Counted from the stretch's first letter, positions 35,404 through 44,825 are shown. The stretch: DNA of 64,000 nucleotides from Desulfobulbaceae bacterium (GCA_003508005.1 DNUE01000013.1:99895-163894); one strand, 5' to 3'. Numbers and translations: made by a program. Notes: generated by a model not told the origin, from the sequence alone.

Positions 35404-35973
35404 TCAGCCTTCGGCTATATTCCTGCCGAATTGCCTGGCCCGTTCCAACTCATCGGCCATGTCATTGACCGCCCCCTTCCGGTCAACCCCCTTGACCAGG
35501 AGGGCCCCACCGTACTTGAAATCCATGGCATCAAGACCGTACTTGGCGGTGAGAATGGCGCCGTCGAAAATTTTCTCGCCCTTGGTAGCCGCAGCAGAAA
35601 CCAGGTAACCGATCCGGGGTACCCCGCCCTGCCGAGGCTGCCGTAGCAGGTACTTCCTGCTCCACAGGGCCTGGCACCTGTCGATGAAGGCCTTGAGAAA
35701 AGCAGTCACCCCGTAAAAATAAATCGGCGAGACCAGTATCAGCCGGTCCGCACTGTCAATTCGAGGATACAGTTTCTGCATGTCATCCTGAATCACGCAG
35801 CAACCTGTCTTTTCGCATCCGCCACAGGCAAGGCAAGGGCTGATGCGGTAGTCTGCCAGGCGAATGAGTTCAACATCCGCGCTACCATCTTTCATTCCCT
35901 CCACGACCCTATCCGCCAGAATTTCGGTATTGCCGCCCTTTCTGGGACTGCCGAGAATGACCAAAACCTTCAT
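35404..35973 (-). CDS. Flavodoxin-fold NAD(P)H-dependent FMN reductase
   Basis: A 189-residue cytosolic flavoprotein. It begins with VLVILGSPRKGGNTEILADR, the FMN phosphate loop, followed by a cysteine-rich motif CLACGGCEKTGCCVIQDDM typical of this iron-sulfur flavoprotein-like branch, and VSPIYFYGVTAFLKAFIDRC. It may reduce quinones, metals or other acceptors. It overlaps malQ by four bases (ATGA), suggesting coupling although the functions seem unrelated. Confidence 0.88.
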   Translation of the reverse strand: MKVLVILGSPRKGGNTEILADRVVEGMKDGSADVELIRLADYRISPCLACGGCEKTGCCVIQDDMQKLYPRIDSADRLILVSPIYFYGVTAFLKAFIDRCQALWSRKYLLRQPRQGGVPRIGYLVSAAATKGEKIFDGAILTAKYGLDAMDFKYGGALLVKGVDRKGAVNDMADELERARQFGRNIAEG

Positions 35974-37526
35974 GTGACCCCTTCCTCCTCGCCACGTTGC
36001 TCATTTCTGCTCAATCTGTTGAAAAACCGCGTCTCTTCGTGCAGCCAGGCTGAAATCTCCTTGCTGAGATACCAGGGAGCGCAACGCCAGAGCCAGTTGC
36101 CGCTGGTGGTTCCCGGCTTGTTCATCCGGCAGTCATTGCCGAAGCCCAGGATGTCCTGCATGGGGATAATCGACAACACAGCAACAGAGGAAAGGGCAAG
36201 GTAGATCAATTCGCGGTGGACGGCCTGCACATCTCCTCCCCCCTTGTTGATTGCCCGTTTCATCGCCGCTTTTGCCGCCGGCGATACCTCCTGGTCCAGA
36301 TACCAGCCTACTGTGGTATCATTGTCATGGGTTCCGGTAAAAACCACGCAATTATTTTCATAATTGAACGGCAGATAGGGATTGTTTTCGTTGTCATCAA
36401 AGGCGAACTGCAGAATTTTCATTCCGGGGAAGCCTAGACGGTCCCGCAGTTCTTCCACCTGCGGGGTGATTATGCCAAGGTCCTCGGCGATGATTGGCAG
36501 CGGTCCCAGGCGATGCTGCATTTCCTGGAAGAACGGAAAACCCGGCCCTTTTTTCCAAATTCCTTTTTCCGCGGTTTCCTCTCCGACGGGTATGCTCCAG
36601 AAGGATTCAAAACCACGGAAATGGTCGATACGGATAATATCCAACAGGGAAAAAATAGCTGCCAGCCGGTCATGCCACCAGTTAAAAAGCTGTTTCTTCA
36701 CCGAACCCTTTCTAGTGCCCCAGCGATAAAGAGGATTGCCCCAACGCTGTCCCGTGCTGCTGAAATAATCGGGAGGCACGCCAGCAATATTGACCGGCCG
36801 CCTCGTTCTCGCGTGCAGATCAAATATCTGCTGATTAGCCCATACGTCGACGCTGTCCGCCCCCACATATATGGGCAGGTCGCCGATTATCCAGATTTCC
36901 TTGCTCCGGGCATATTCCCGCAACCGTTGCCACTGCCGGTGAAAAAGATACTGCTCGAAGCTGAAATAGTCGATCCGCTCGGCAAAATCCACCGAAGCGA
37001 CCAGAAGTGCCTGCCGGTCGGCGCAGCGATATTCAGCCGGCCACTCGTACCAAGGAGCCTGTCCGAATTTCTCGCGCAGGGCCATGAACAGGCTGTAGCT
37101 TGCCAGCCATGGCGCTTCAACACAGAAGCGCTCGAAATCGGCACGCTCTTCAGTGCGCTGAAACTTCTGCCAGCCCCGGGCAAGGATCGTTGCCTTCCAG
37201 GCGATCACCCTCTCGAACTCTACATAGTAGTCGGAAAAACCGGGGGGAACCACGTCCTCCCGGTCAAGCAGGCCATCGGCGATCATCAGTTCCGGACTGA
37301 TGAACAGGGGGTTGCCGGCAAAGGCCGAAAAACTCATGTAGGGAGAATTTCCGAAAACAGGACTTGTCGGCCCGAGGGGGAGTATCTGCCAGTACGACTG
37401 GCCGCTTTCCAAAAGAAAATCTATAAAATCAAACGCATGCCCTATATCGCCAATACCGTGTGGACTTGGCAGGGAGGAAACATGGAGAAGAATACCGCTC
37501 GTTCGTGTAGAAATTACTTGTTTCAA
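35970..37526 (-). CDS. malQ: 4-alpha-glucanotransferase (amylomaltase)
   Basis: GH77 enzyme that rearranges alpha-1,4-glucans in glycogen or maltodextrin metabolism. The 518-residue protein has SGILLHVSSLPSPHGIGDIG, QILPLGPTSPVFGNSPYMSF, the nucleophile region IIRIDHFRGFESFW, the acid/base region IIAEDLGIITPQVEELRD and GTHDNDTTVGWYLD. The only possible start is TTG at 37526, without a clear ribosome-binding site, so the N-terminus is slightly uncertain. It is divergent from the sigma factor gene. Confidence 0.95.
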   Translation of the reverse strand: MKQVISTRTSGILLHVSSLPSPHGIGDIGHAFDFIDFLLESGQSYWQILPLGPTSPVFGNSPYMSFSAFAGNPLFISPELMIADGLLDREDVVPPGFSDYYVEFERVIAWKATILARGWQKFQRTEERADFERFCVEAPWLASYSLFMALREKFGQAPWYEWPAEYRCADRQALLVASVDFAERIDYFSFEQYLFHRQWQRLREYARSKEIWIIGDLPIYVGADSVDVWANQQIFDLHARTRRPVNIAGVPPDYFSSTGQRWGNPLYRWGTRKGSVKKQLFNWWHDRLAAIFSLLDIIRIDHFRGFESFWSIPVGEETAEKGIWKKGPGFPFFQEMQHRLGPLPIIAEDLGIITPQVEELRDRLGFPGMKILQFAFDDNENNPYLPFNYENNCVVFTGTHDNDTTVGWYLDQEVSPAAKAAMKRAINKGGGDVQAVHRELIYLALSSVAVLSIIPMQDILGFGNDCRMNKPGTTSGNWLWRCAPWYLSKEISAWLHEETRFFNRLSRNEQRGEEEGVT

Positions 37527-37717
37527 TGACGTTGATTTGATTTAATTTGACCAGATGGAAACAGTATCATCCCATATATATCAAAAATTCTCGCCAAATT
37601 AAACTCATTGTTTGCTTTTTTTCCATTAATGCATTAAATTATAATATTCTTTGGTCAATTTTGCGCCCTGTCCGTTGCGGGCGTCTTATTATTCTATTAT
37701 CTGGAGTGAATACCGTC

Positions 37718-39037
37718 GTGCTGGCAGGTATCAAGGATGACCTTCTCGAGGTAGGAAAAAACGAAGGTTGCATAACTTTTCAACACCTCAATGAATTGCT
37801 GCCGGATGATATCAACGATCCGAAAGCCATTGAGGAAATTTTCGATTTTCTCGGTGAAAACAACATTGAGATTGTCACCCAGGAAAAATCCGGGAAAAAG
37901 AAAACCCTTGCCGGCGAGGACTGGACAGGCAAAAGCAAACCGATCCAGGAAGAAGATACGGATGCCCTTCCCGACAGCGAGGAGCATGACAGCGAGGAAA
38001 CCACCACCACCTACCTCAGGGAGATGGGCCAGTTTGACCTGCTGACACCCGAAGAGGAAGCAAAATACTCCAAATCCATCCGCGAAGGTTTTGATGCCAT
38101 CATTGCAGCCATCAGGAAGCACAAGTCCGGTACCCCGGAAATGAAAATGATGGTCGACCGGATCGACCTGTGGGAAAAGCGCGATCCAACCCTCAAGCCC
38201 AAGAAACAGCAGCTCAACTACATGCGGTATACGGTCAGCGCCATTGCCCGCAAGTACCCTGATAAGCGCGACCTGTTCAAGATCAACACCAAGATCGAGG
38301 CGTACAACCGCTCCATCGAAACTGCCAAGGACGCGATGATCCGCGCCAATCTGCGTCTGGTTGTATCCATTGCCAAACGATATATGCACCAGGGTCTCAC
38401 CCTTGCCGACCTGATCCAGGAAGGGAACCTCGGCCTGATGCGGGCGGTGTTCCGTTTCGACTACAAGAAGGGGAACAAGTTTTCCACCTATGCCTCCTGG
38501 TGGATCCGCCAGGCCATTACCAGGGCCATTCTCGACAAAACCCGGACCATCCGCCTGCCCGTGCATTTTCTGGAACTGCGCAGCCAATTCTTCAAGGCCT
38601 TTTATTCTCTCCTCAAGGAACTGGGCCGCGAACCGACTCCGGTGGAGATATCCAAGATGACCGACTTGCCCATGGACAAGATCCTGGCCATCCTGGAGGC
38701 GTCCCGCGAACCCATTTCCCTGGAGACTCCGGTCGGCGATGACGACTCCACCCTGGGCGACTTTCTGGAAAACCAGGAGTCGGAATCCCCCTATGATGCG
38801 GTGCAGAACCGCGAGTTGGAAACCAGGGTGAACGACGTCCTTTCCTCCCTGACCGACCGGGAGGAGAAGATCATCCGCCTTCGTTTCGGGATTGGCGAAA
38901 AGGCCGAGTACACCCTTGAAGAAATCGGCAAACGATTCAACGTATCCCGCGAACGCATCCGCCAGATTGAGAAAAAGGCCTTGAACCGACTGCGCCATTC
39001 AAGCCGCCGGGAAAAACTTCGCTTCTTTCTGGACTGA
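37718..39037 (+). CDS. rpoD: RNA polymerase sigma-70 family factor (RpoD-like)
   Basis: The chain has a sigma 1.1 region (ECITFQHLNELLPDD-like GCITFQHLNELLPDDINDPK), region 1.2 (TTTYLREMGQFDLLTPEEE), a short non-conserved region, region 2 (ANLRLVVSIAKRYMHQGLTL and KFSTYASWWIRQAITRAI), region 3 (LGREPTPVEISK) and region 4.2 (VSRERIRQIEKKALNRLRHS). At about 439 residues it is shorter than E. coli RpoD because the insert between 1.2 and 2 is small. GTG at 37718 follows GGAG by 11 bases and is chosen because the upstream frame is not sigma-like. It sits 24 bases before mqnE. It could be a group 2 factor rather than the housekeeping one. Confidence 0.85.
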   Translation: MLAGIKDDLLEVGKNEGCITFQHLNELLPDDINDPKAIEEIFDFLGENNIEIVTQEKSGKKKTLAGEDWTGKSKPIQEEDTDALPDSEEHDSEETTTTYLREMGQFDLLTPEEEAKYSKSIREGFDAIIAAIRKHKSGTPEMKMMVDRIDLWEKRDPTLKPKKQQLNYMRYTVSAIARKYPDKRDLFKINTKIEAYNRSIETAKDAMIRANLRLVVSIAKRYMHQGLTLADLIQEGNLGLMRAVFRFDYKKGNKFSTYASWWIRQAITRAILDKTRTIRLPVHFLELRSQFFKAFYSLLKELGREPTPVEISKMTDLPMDKILAILEASREPISLETPVGDDDSTLGDFLENQESESPYDAVQNRELETRVNDVLSSLTDREEKIIRLRFGIGEKAEYTLEEIGKRFNVSRERIRQIEKKALNRLRHSSRREKLRFFLD

Positions 39038-39061
39038 TTTCGGTATCTTCCGAATTTTCAA

Positions 39062-40156
39062 ATGGATACGCTTCTGCATAGAGCCGGCTTTGTCGATTTA
39101 TATGAAAAAATCAGCACCGGCGAACGGCTGAGCATTGAGGACGGCCGTCGACTCTTTGCCTCCAACGATATCCTGGCCCTGGGCTATCTTGCCAACTTCG
39201 TGCGCGAGCGCAAGAACGGCAACAAGGCCTACTTCATCTACAACCAGCACATCAACTACTCCAACATCTGCACCAACCTGTGCAAATTTTGCGCCTTCGG
39301 CAGAGAGAAGTCCTCGCCTCTGGCCTACGAAATGTCCGTGGAAGAGGTCCGGCAGAAGGTTCGCGAGCGCCTTGACGAACCCATTACCGAGATCCACATG
39401 GTGGGCGGCCTCCATCCTGACCTCCCCTTTTCCTATTACCTGGACCTGCTACGGGCAATAAAAAAAATTCGGCCGCAAGTTCATATCCAGGCCTTCACCT
39501 GCGTGGAGATAAAGCACCTGGCCGATCTGGCCGGAAAACCAGTGGGCGATACCCTGGAGGAACTGAAGGCTGCCGGCCTGGGTTCCATACCCGGCGGTGG
39601 CGCCGAGGTGTTCAGCCCGAGAGTACGGATACTGACCTGTGAGAGAAAACTCTCCGGCGAGGGCTGGATCGAGGTGGCCAAAACCGCCCACCGCCACGGC
39701 CTGCGAACCAATGCCACCTTGCTCTACGGCCATATCGAAACCATTGACGAACGCCTGGAGCATCTCGACATCCTTCGCCGCACCCAGGACGAGACCGGCG
39801 GCTTCCTCGCCTATATCCCGCTGGCCTTTCATCCCAAAAACACAAAAATGGCTGAGCTCTCGAGCACTACCGCCGTGCAGGACCTGAAAAATATCGCCGT
39901 GGCCAGGCTGCTGCTCGACAATTTCCCGCATATCAAAGCCTACTGGGTCATGATCGGCCCCAAGCTGGCCCAGGTCGCCCTTTCCTTTGGTGCGGACGAC
40001 ATGGACGGCACCGTCAAGGAAGAGGTCATCACCCATATGGCCGGGGCTGACACCGAGCAGGCGCTGGGGCACAAGACCCTGATCCGGCTCATCCGAGAAG
40101 CAGGCCGGGAACCGGTCGAGCGCGACACCCTGTACAACGTCCTCCAATCCTACTGA
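39062..40156 (+). CDS. mqnE: Aminofutalosine synthase MqnE
   Basis: Radical SAM enzyme joining chorismate-derived enolpyruvyl-benzoate to adenosine, making aminofutalosine, in menaquinone synthesis. The [4Fe-4S] motif CTNLCKFCAFG is at residues 71-81. The rest has HMVGGLHPDLPFSYYLDLL, GLGSIPGGGAEVFSPRVR and ATLLYGHIETIDERLEHL, matching the MqnE/MqnC family; its place first in the operon and its sequence around NYSNICTNLCKF favour MqnE. mqnC follows after seven bases. Confidence 0.93.
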   Translation: MDTLLHRAGFVDLYEKISTGERLSIEDGRRLFASNDILALGYLANFVRERKNGNKAYFIYNQHINYSNICTNLCKFCAFGREKSSPLAYEMSVEEVRQKVRERLDEPITEIHMVGGLHPDLPFSYYLDLLRAIKKIRPQVHIQAFTCVEIKHLADLAGKPVGDTLEELKAAGLGSIPGGGAEVFSPRVRILTCERKLSGEGWIEVAKTAHRHGLRTNATLLYGHIETIDERLEHLDILRRTQDETGGFLAYIPLAFHPKNTKMAELSSTTAVQDLKNIAVARLLLDNFPHIKAYWVMIGPKLAQVALSFGADDMDGTVKEEVITHMAGADTEQALGHKTLIRLIREAGREPVERDTLYNVLQSY

Positions 40157-40163
40157 ACCTCCG

Positions 40164-41222
40164 ATGAAGGAAATATCCGCCAAGGTTCTTGCGGGAGAAC
40201 GCATTTCCGGCGATGAATTCCTGCGCCTTGCCGCGACCGGCGACTTCCACCGCCTGGGTTTTCTCGCAGACACCATCCGGCGGCGCCTGCATCCTGAACC
40301 GCTGGTCACCTATGTCATCGACCGCAACATCAATTATACCGACATCTGCATCTCCGCATGCAAGTTCTGCGCCTTCTTCAAGGCCCCGGAAGACAAGGCC
40401 GGCATGGTCCTGAGCCGCGAGGCGCTCAAACAAAAAATCATGGAGACCAAGGCGCTGGGCGGCACCCAGATCCTTCTCCAGGGCGGCCTGCACCCGGAGT
40501 TGCCTTTTTCCTGGTATGAGGAAACACTCCGGTTCATTAAAGGGCTGGATATCCATATCCACGGATTTTCACCACCGGAAATCTGTCATTTTGCCGAGCA
40601 GTCGGGGCAGACCATCCGCGAGGTCCTAGAGCGGCTCATCGACGCCGGCCTGGATTCAATCCCCGGCGGCGGCGCAGAAATATTATCGGACCGGGTACGC
40701 GGAATCCTGGCCCCCCGCAAATGCACTGCTGACCAGTGGATAGCGGTGATGAAGATGGCCCACCGCCTTGGCCTGCGGACCACGGCGACCATGATGTTCG
40801 GCCACATCGAAACCATGGAGGAACGCCTGGAACACCTGCAGCGCGTTCGCGACCTGCAGGACCGGACCGGCGGCTTCACCGCCTTCATTCCCTGGCCCTT
40901 CCAGCCTGACAATACCGTTCTCGCCGCAGGCAGGCACATTGACAAGGAAACCGCCTTCGGCTACCTGAAGATGCTCGCTTTAAGCCGGATCTTCCTTGAC
41001 AATGTCGCCAATATCCAGGCATCCTGGGTGACCCAGGGCCCCAAGATCGCGCAGCTATGCCTCTTCTTCGGCGCCAACGATTTTGGCAGCACCATGATCG
41101 AGGAAAACGTGGTTGCGGCCGCCGGCGTTCATTTCCGCCTTTCGGAAAAGGAAATTCAGCACCTGGTCCGCAGCGCCGGATTCGAACCCAGGCAGCGGCT
41201 TATGGATTATTCCCCGGCCTGA
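40164..41222 (+). CDS. mqnC: Cyclic dehypoxanthine futalosine synthase MqnC
   Basis: Radical SAM enzyme that cyclises dehypoxanthine futalosine. It has CISACKFCAFFKAP at the cluster-binding site (near residue 62), ILLQGGLHPELPFSWYEE, HGFSPPEICHFAEQSG, LDSIPGGGAEILSDRVRG and TATMMFGHIETMEERLEHLQ. It is a paralogue of the preceding mqnE. It is ten bases from the next gene. Confidence 0.93.
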   Translation: MKEISAKVLAGERISGDEFLRLAATGDFHRLGFLADTIRRRLHPEPLVTYVIDRNINYTDICISACKFCAFFKAPEDKAGMVLSREALKQKIMETKALGGTQILLQGGLHPELPFSWYEETLRFIKGLDIHIHGFSPPEICHFAEQSGQTIREVLERLIDAGLDSIPGGGAEILSDRVRGILAPRKCTADQWIAVMKMAHRLGLRTTATMMFGHIETMEERLEHLQRVRDLQDRTGGFTAFIPWPFQPDNTVLAAGRHIDKETAFGYLKMLALSRIFLDNVANIQASWVTQGPKIAQLCLFFGANDFGSTMIEENVVAAAGVHFRLSEKEIQHLVRSAGFEPRQRLMDYSPA

Positions 41223-41232
41223 CCCTTACTTC

Positions 41233-42465
41233 GTGGAACGTCCTCTTCTGCACTGTGCCCCCTGGATCGTGCCTGTTTCCAGCCCGGTCCTTGCCGACGG
41301 AGCGGTTGTTGTCCAGGCCGGCCGCATCGTCGAAATTGGGCCGGCCGCTGATCTCGAGCACAAGTACCCCGCCGCCCGTTTTCGCAATCATCCGAGCTGC
41401 GCCCTGACCCCTGCTCTGGTCAACGCCCACATCCACCTCGAGCTATCGCACCTGCGCATCCCCGAACAGAAAAATTTCGTTGCCGGCTTTACCGAATGGA
41501 TCGCCGCCCTGATCGACCTGCGCGCAAAAGTACCGGGGACCGGCGAGGAGGCGGAAGCGGCTGCGCAAATGGTCCTTCGCGGTCAGCACGAACAGGGAGT
41601 GATCGCCCTGGGCGATATCGGCAACACCGATCTGGGCGTCAGGCTGGCTGCTGATTTTCCTGGCATCCTGCTCCACTTTCATGAGTTCCTGGGCAGGTCT
41701 GCCAAGACCAGGCGCGCGGTGCAGGATCAGATTGCCGGCGCGGATCAGAACAGGTGGTATACTGCGCACGCCCCTTACTCGACCCATCCCGAACTTATTC
41801 AGGCCCTGAAGGAGCGCGCCCGCCGCTTGGGCCATCCCTTTCCTCTGCATGTGGCGGAATCAGGAGCCGAAGCGGAAATGCTCAGCCATGGCCGCGGCGA
41901 ACTCTATTCCTTCCTCGCCGGCCGCCACTTCCTGGAGCAGCCCTACCAGCCCCCGGCCGCAATTGACAACAGAGGCTCAGTACAGTATCTACAAGAGCTG
42001 GGCGTCCTGGATGAAGGGACCGTTTGCGTCCACTGTGTCCATGTCAGCAGGACGGAGGCGCAGACCCTGGCCGCTGCCAGAGCCAAGGTCTGCCTGTGTC
42101 CCGGCAGCAACCGCTATCTGCGGGTCGGCGTTGCTCCCGTCGGTATGCTGCTGGCACTCAACATCCTGCCGGCTCTGGGCACGGACAGCGCAGCCAGCAA
42201 CCCGGTGTTGTCCCTGTGGCGGGAAATGCGGCTGCTGCGGGCCGACCATCCGGAAATTGATCCGGCGAAGATCTTTGCCATGGCCACCCTCGGCGGAGCC
42301 TTGGCCCTTGGACTTGATGAACAGATCGGCAGCCTTGCTCTCGGCAGAACCGGGCGGCTGCTGGCCATCCCCCTTGAGAGCCGGCTCAATAGCGCGGAAC
42401 AGCTCTACGAACTGCTCACAGGCAACAACCAGTGCCTGCAGCCAACCTGGATAAACGAACAATGA
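41233..42465 (+). CDS. Amidohydrolase, probable aminofutalosine deaminase
   Basis: A 410-residue metal-dependent amidohydrolase with TPALVNAHIHLELSHL, HAPYSTHPELIQALKERARR, HVAESGAEAEM, VCVHCVHVSRTEA and ALGTDSAASNPVLSL, i.e. the usual His-x-His, later His and final Asp ligands. Being embedded between mqnC and mqnA, it most likely converts aminofutalosine to futalosine, the branch used by organisms lacking the MTAN route; this is inferred from context. The GTG at 41233, just after the mqnC stop, is chosen; no strong ribosome-binding site is visible. It overlaps mqnA by four bases. Confidence 0.82.
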   Translation: MERPLLHCAPWIVPVSSPVLADGAVVVQAGRIVEIGPAADLEHKYPAARFRNHPSCALTPALVNAHIHLELSHLRIPEQKNFVAGFTEWIAALIDLRAKVPGTGEEAEAAAQMVLRGQHEQGVIALGDIGNTDLGVRLAADFPGILLHFHEFLGRSAKTRRAVQDQIAGADQNRWYTAHAPYSTHPELIQALKERARRLGHPFPLHVAESGAEAEMLSHGRGELYSFLAGRHFLEQPYQPPAAIDNRGSVQYLQELGVLDEGTVCVHCVHVSRTEAQTLAAARAKVCLCPGSNRYLRVGVAPVGMLLALNILPALGTDSAASNPVLSLWREMRLLRADHPEIDPAKIFAMATLGGALALGLDEQIGSLALGRTGRLLAIPLESRLNSAEQLYELLTGNNQCLQPTWINEQ

Positions 42466-43292
42466 CAACTGTGCGCATCGGCATGGTCGAGTATATCAAC
42501 ACCGCGCCGATTTACGAGGAGTGGAAATCCCGGATCATCCCTGCCGACTGGCAGGTGACCGAGGCGCCGCCAAGCACCCTGAACCGGCTGCTGGCCGGAA
42601 ACCGTATCGATCTCGGCTATGTCTCCTCGCATGAATATGCGGTCCGGCCGGAAATGTACAGGATACTGGCCGACCTGTCCATCAGCGCCACCGGTCCAGT
42701 GGGCAGCGTCTTTCTTTTCTCGTCGCTTCCGCCCGAAGAACTGTCAGGCAAACCTGTCCTGCTCACCGGCCAGTCCCAGACCTCTGTTGCCCTGGTCAAA
42801 ATCGTCCTGGAGGAATTTTGCAAAGTTCAGCCCCGCTACCGGGTTGGCGAGGTGTATGTTAACGGACAGTGCGCCCGTGACGTCAGCGCGGTTCTCGCCA
42901 TCGGCGACGAAGCCCTGCGCCTTCATGCCGAGGGAATGCATCCCTACCAACTCGACTTGGCCGATATCTGGTACAGAGCCACCGGGCTGCCGTTTGTCTT
43001 TGCCGTCTTTGCCGTGCGGGAGGAATTTGTCCGTGATCACCCGGCAACCCTGCGGCAGGTTTGGGAGACCCTGATCGACTGCCGGGATCGTGGCCGGAAG
43101 CGGCTTGCGGAAATAAGCCGGCTGGTGGCTCCACGCGTCCCCATGGACGAGACTGCCTGCCACGACTACCTGAGCAAGATCGAGCACCATCTTAGCCCGG
43201 TGCACCAAAAAGGACTTGAACTCTTTTTTTCTTATCTGGTGCGAAGAGTCGAAGCGCCTGGTAATGCTCTACCCCTGAAATTTTTTCCCTGA
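42462..43292 (+). CDS. mqnA: Chorismate dehydratase MqnA
   Basis: Removes water from chorismate to give 3-enolpyruvyl-benzoate, the first step of the futalosine pathway. The 276-residue protein has a periplasmic-binding-like fold with IGMVEYINTAPIYEEWKS, PSTLNRLLAGNRIDLGYVSS, GPVGSVFLFSSLPPEELSG, TGQSQTSVALVKIVLEEF and AVLAIGDEALRLHAEG. The ATG overlaps the deaminase stop (ATGA), so expression is coupled. The gene order supports a dedicated menaquinone operon. Confidence 0.92.
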   Translation: MTTVRIGMVEYINTAPIYEEWKSRIIPADWQVTEAPPSTLNRLLAGNRIDLGYVSSHEYAVRPEMYRILADLSISATGPVGSVFLFSSLPPEELSGKPVLLTGQSQTSVALVKIVLEEFCKVQPRYRVGEVYVNGQCARDVSAVLAIGDEALRLHAEGMHPYQLDLADIWYRATGLPFVFAVFAVREEFVRDHPATLRQVWETLIDCRDRGRKRLAEISRLVAPRVPMDETACHDYLSKIEHHLSPVHQKGLELFFSYLVRRVEAPGNALPLKFFP

Positions 43293-43328
43293 TTCGCAAG
43301 CGGCACCAGAAATACGGATGCAAAGACC

Positions 43329-44036
43329 ATGGTTCTGCCTGAAGAGAAAAAAAAATTTGTGCGCGACAAATTCGCCTCCATCAGCGGCCGCTACGATCTG
43401 CTCAACTCCCTTCTCTCCTTTCAGATCGATCGGTACTGGCGCTGGCGCACAACCCGTCTGCTCAGCCTGTTCCCGGACGGACCGGTGCTCGACCTCTGTG
43501 CCGGCACCCTGCCCCTGTCCCTGGAACTGACCCGCCAGGCAAAAGGACGGCAGGTACTGGCCGTGGACTTCTGCGAGGACATGCTGCACAGCGGCGTGAA
43601 ATCGCTGCCGCACGATGACCGGCAGGCACGGATCTTTCCGGTCTGCGGCGATGGAGAGGAGATTCCCGCCCCTGCCAACACCTTCTGGGGCTGCACGGTT
43701 GCCTTCGGCGTGCGCAACCTGTCGCGGACGCAGCAGGGACTGGGCGAAATGTACCGGGTGCTAAGGCCCGGCGGCAAGCTCCTGATCCTCGAGTTCTCAA
43801 GGCCCTCGAACCCGATCGTCAAGCCCCTGTATAATTTCTATCTCAACAAAGTGCTGCCCAAGGTCGCGGGCGTTGTTTCCGGTGACAAGGAGGCCTACGA
43901 GTACCTGGCCAACTCCATCGCTGCATTCTACGAGCCGGCGGAACTCCTGGCCATGCTCCGAACCGCCGGTTTCAGTGCCACGGCCCGCAAGCCACTTACC
44001 TTCGGTATCGTCACCATCTACATCGGGATCAAATGA
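43329..44036 (+). CDS. menG: Demethylmenaquinone methyltransferase (UbiE/MenG family)
   Basis: Last-step C-methyltransferase of menaquinone. The 235-residue class I SAM enzyme has KFASISGRYDLLNSLLSFQI, motif I GPVLDLCAGTLPLSLEL, VDFCEDMLHSG, TVAFGVRNLSRTQQGLGEMY and LRPGGKLLILEFSRPSNP, as in UbiE. It is 36 bases after mqnA and one base before the UbiX-like gene. In this pathway it should act on demethylmenaquinone only. Confidence 0.93.
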   Translation: MVLPEEKKKFVRDKFASISGRYDLLNSLLSFQIDRYWRWRTTRLLSLFPDGPVLDLCAGTLPLSLELTRQAKGRQVLAVDFCEDMLHSGVKSLPHDDRQARIFPVCGDGEEIPAPANTFWGCTVAFGVRNLSRTQQGLGEMYRVLRPGGKLLILEFSRPSNPIVKPLYNFYLNKVLPKVAGVVSGDKEAYEYLANSIAAFYEPAELLAMLRTAGFSATARKPLTFGIVTIYIGIK

Positions 44037-44037
44037 A

Positions 44038-44601
44038 ATGAAACCTATGGAGCAAATCATCCTGGCCATCACCGGCGCCACCGGCATGCTTTATCTCGAG
44101 CCGCTGCTGCATCTCCTTGGAGAGCAAAAGGCAAAGGTGCACGCGATCATTTCGGATGCCGGCCGCCACGTCCTCAAGCTTGAGTCGGGCAAGCAACCAG
44201 AAGAACTGCCCCATATCGAACGCTGGTTCGCCTGCGACGACTTCACCGCGCCCATGGCCAGCGGCTCCAGCCTTTATGACGCCATGATCATCCTGCCCTG
44301 CACCACAGGCACCTTGGGCGCGATTGTCTCCGGCTACTCGGGCAACCTTATCCACCGGGCCGCAGACGTGAGCCTGAAGGAGCGGCGGCCGCTGCTCCTG
44401 GCCGTGCGGGAAACGCCGTTCAACAGAACCCACCTGACCAACATGTTGCGGGCCCACGACGCTGGAGCGATCATCTTCCCTCCCATGCCCTCATTCTACC
44501 AGAAACCACGGAACCTTGAAGAGATGGCCCGTCACTTTGCCGGCCGTCTCTGCGACCAGATCGGCATTCGGGCAACGGGCATGAACCGCTGGGGGAATTG
44601 A
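44038..44601 (+). CDS. ubiX: UbiX-like flavin prenyltransferase
   Basis: A 187-residue flavoprotein that prenylates FMN to supply prenyl-FMN to UbiD-type decarboxylases. It has LAITGATGMLYLEPLLHLLG, then ASGSSLYDAMIILPCTTGTL, GYSGNLIHRAADVSLKERRP and AVRETPFNRTHLTNMLRAHD. The ATG at 44038 begins one base after the menG stop. In futalosine-pathway genomes a UbiD-like decarboxylase acts on the naphthoate; it is not in this window. The next 100 bases up to tRNA-Gln show no gene. Confidence 0.9.
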   Translation: MKPMEQIILAITGATGMLYLEPLLHLLGEQKAKVHAIISDAGRHVLKLESGKQPEELPHIERWFACDDFTAPMASGSSLYDAMIILPCTTGTLGAIVSGYSGNLIHRAADVSLKERRPLLLAVRETPFNRTHLTNMLRAHDAGAIIFPPMPSFYQKPRNLEEMARHFAGRLCDQIGIRATGMNRWGN

Positions 44602-44703
44602 GCCCTGCGCACAGCATGAATACATTCACCCCGGATGGTCTAGGCCGTGATTTTTCCTTGACTTCTGCGGGTGTTCCTTCTATTTTGACGCTCTCAGCCG
44701 TGC

Positions 44704-44778
44704 TGGGGAGTTGACTAATGGTAAGTCAGCAGACTCTGACTCTGCCTATTCGGGGTTCGAATCCCTGCTCCCCAGCCA
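44704..44778 (+). tRNA. tRNA-Gln (CTG anticodon)
   Basis: Acceptor TGGGGAG pairs with CTCCCCA, CCA is encoded, the anticodon loop CTCTGAC gives CTG for CAG codons, and the T-loop is GTTCGAATC. The region directly downstream carries a transposase remnant and foreign-looking genes, so this tRNA may have served as an insertion target. Confidence 0.96.
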
Positions 44779-44787
44779 AAAAATAAC

Positions 44788-44822
44788 AAGGGTTTCAGCG
44801 AATTTGCCGAAACCCTTTTTTT
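44788..44822 (+). terminator. Terminator after tRNA-Gln
   Basis: AAGGGTTTC (44788-44796) pairs with GAAACCCTT (44809-44817), followed by six T. It ends the tRNA-Gln transcript. Confidence 0.85.
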
Positions 44823-44825
44823 GTT

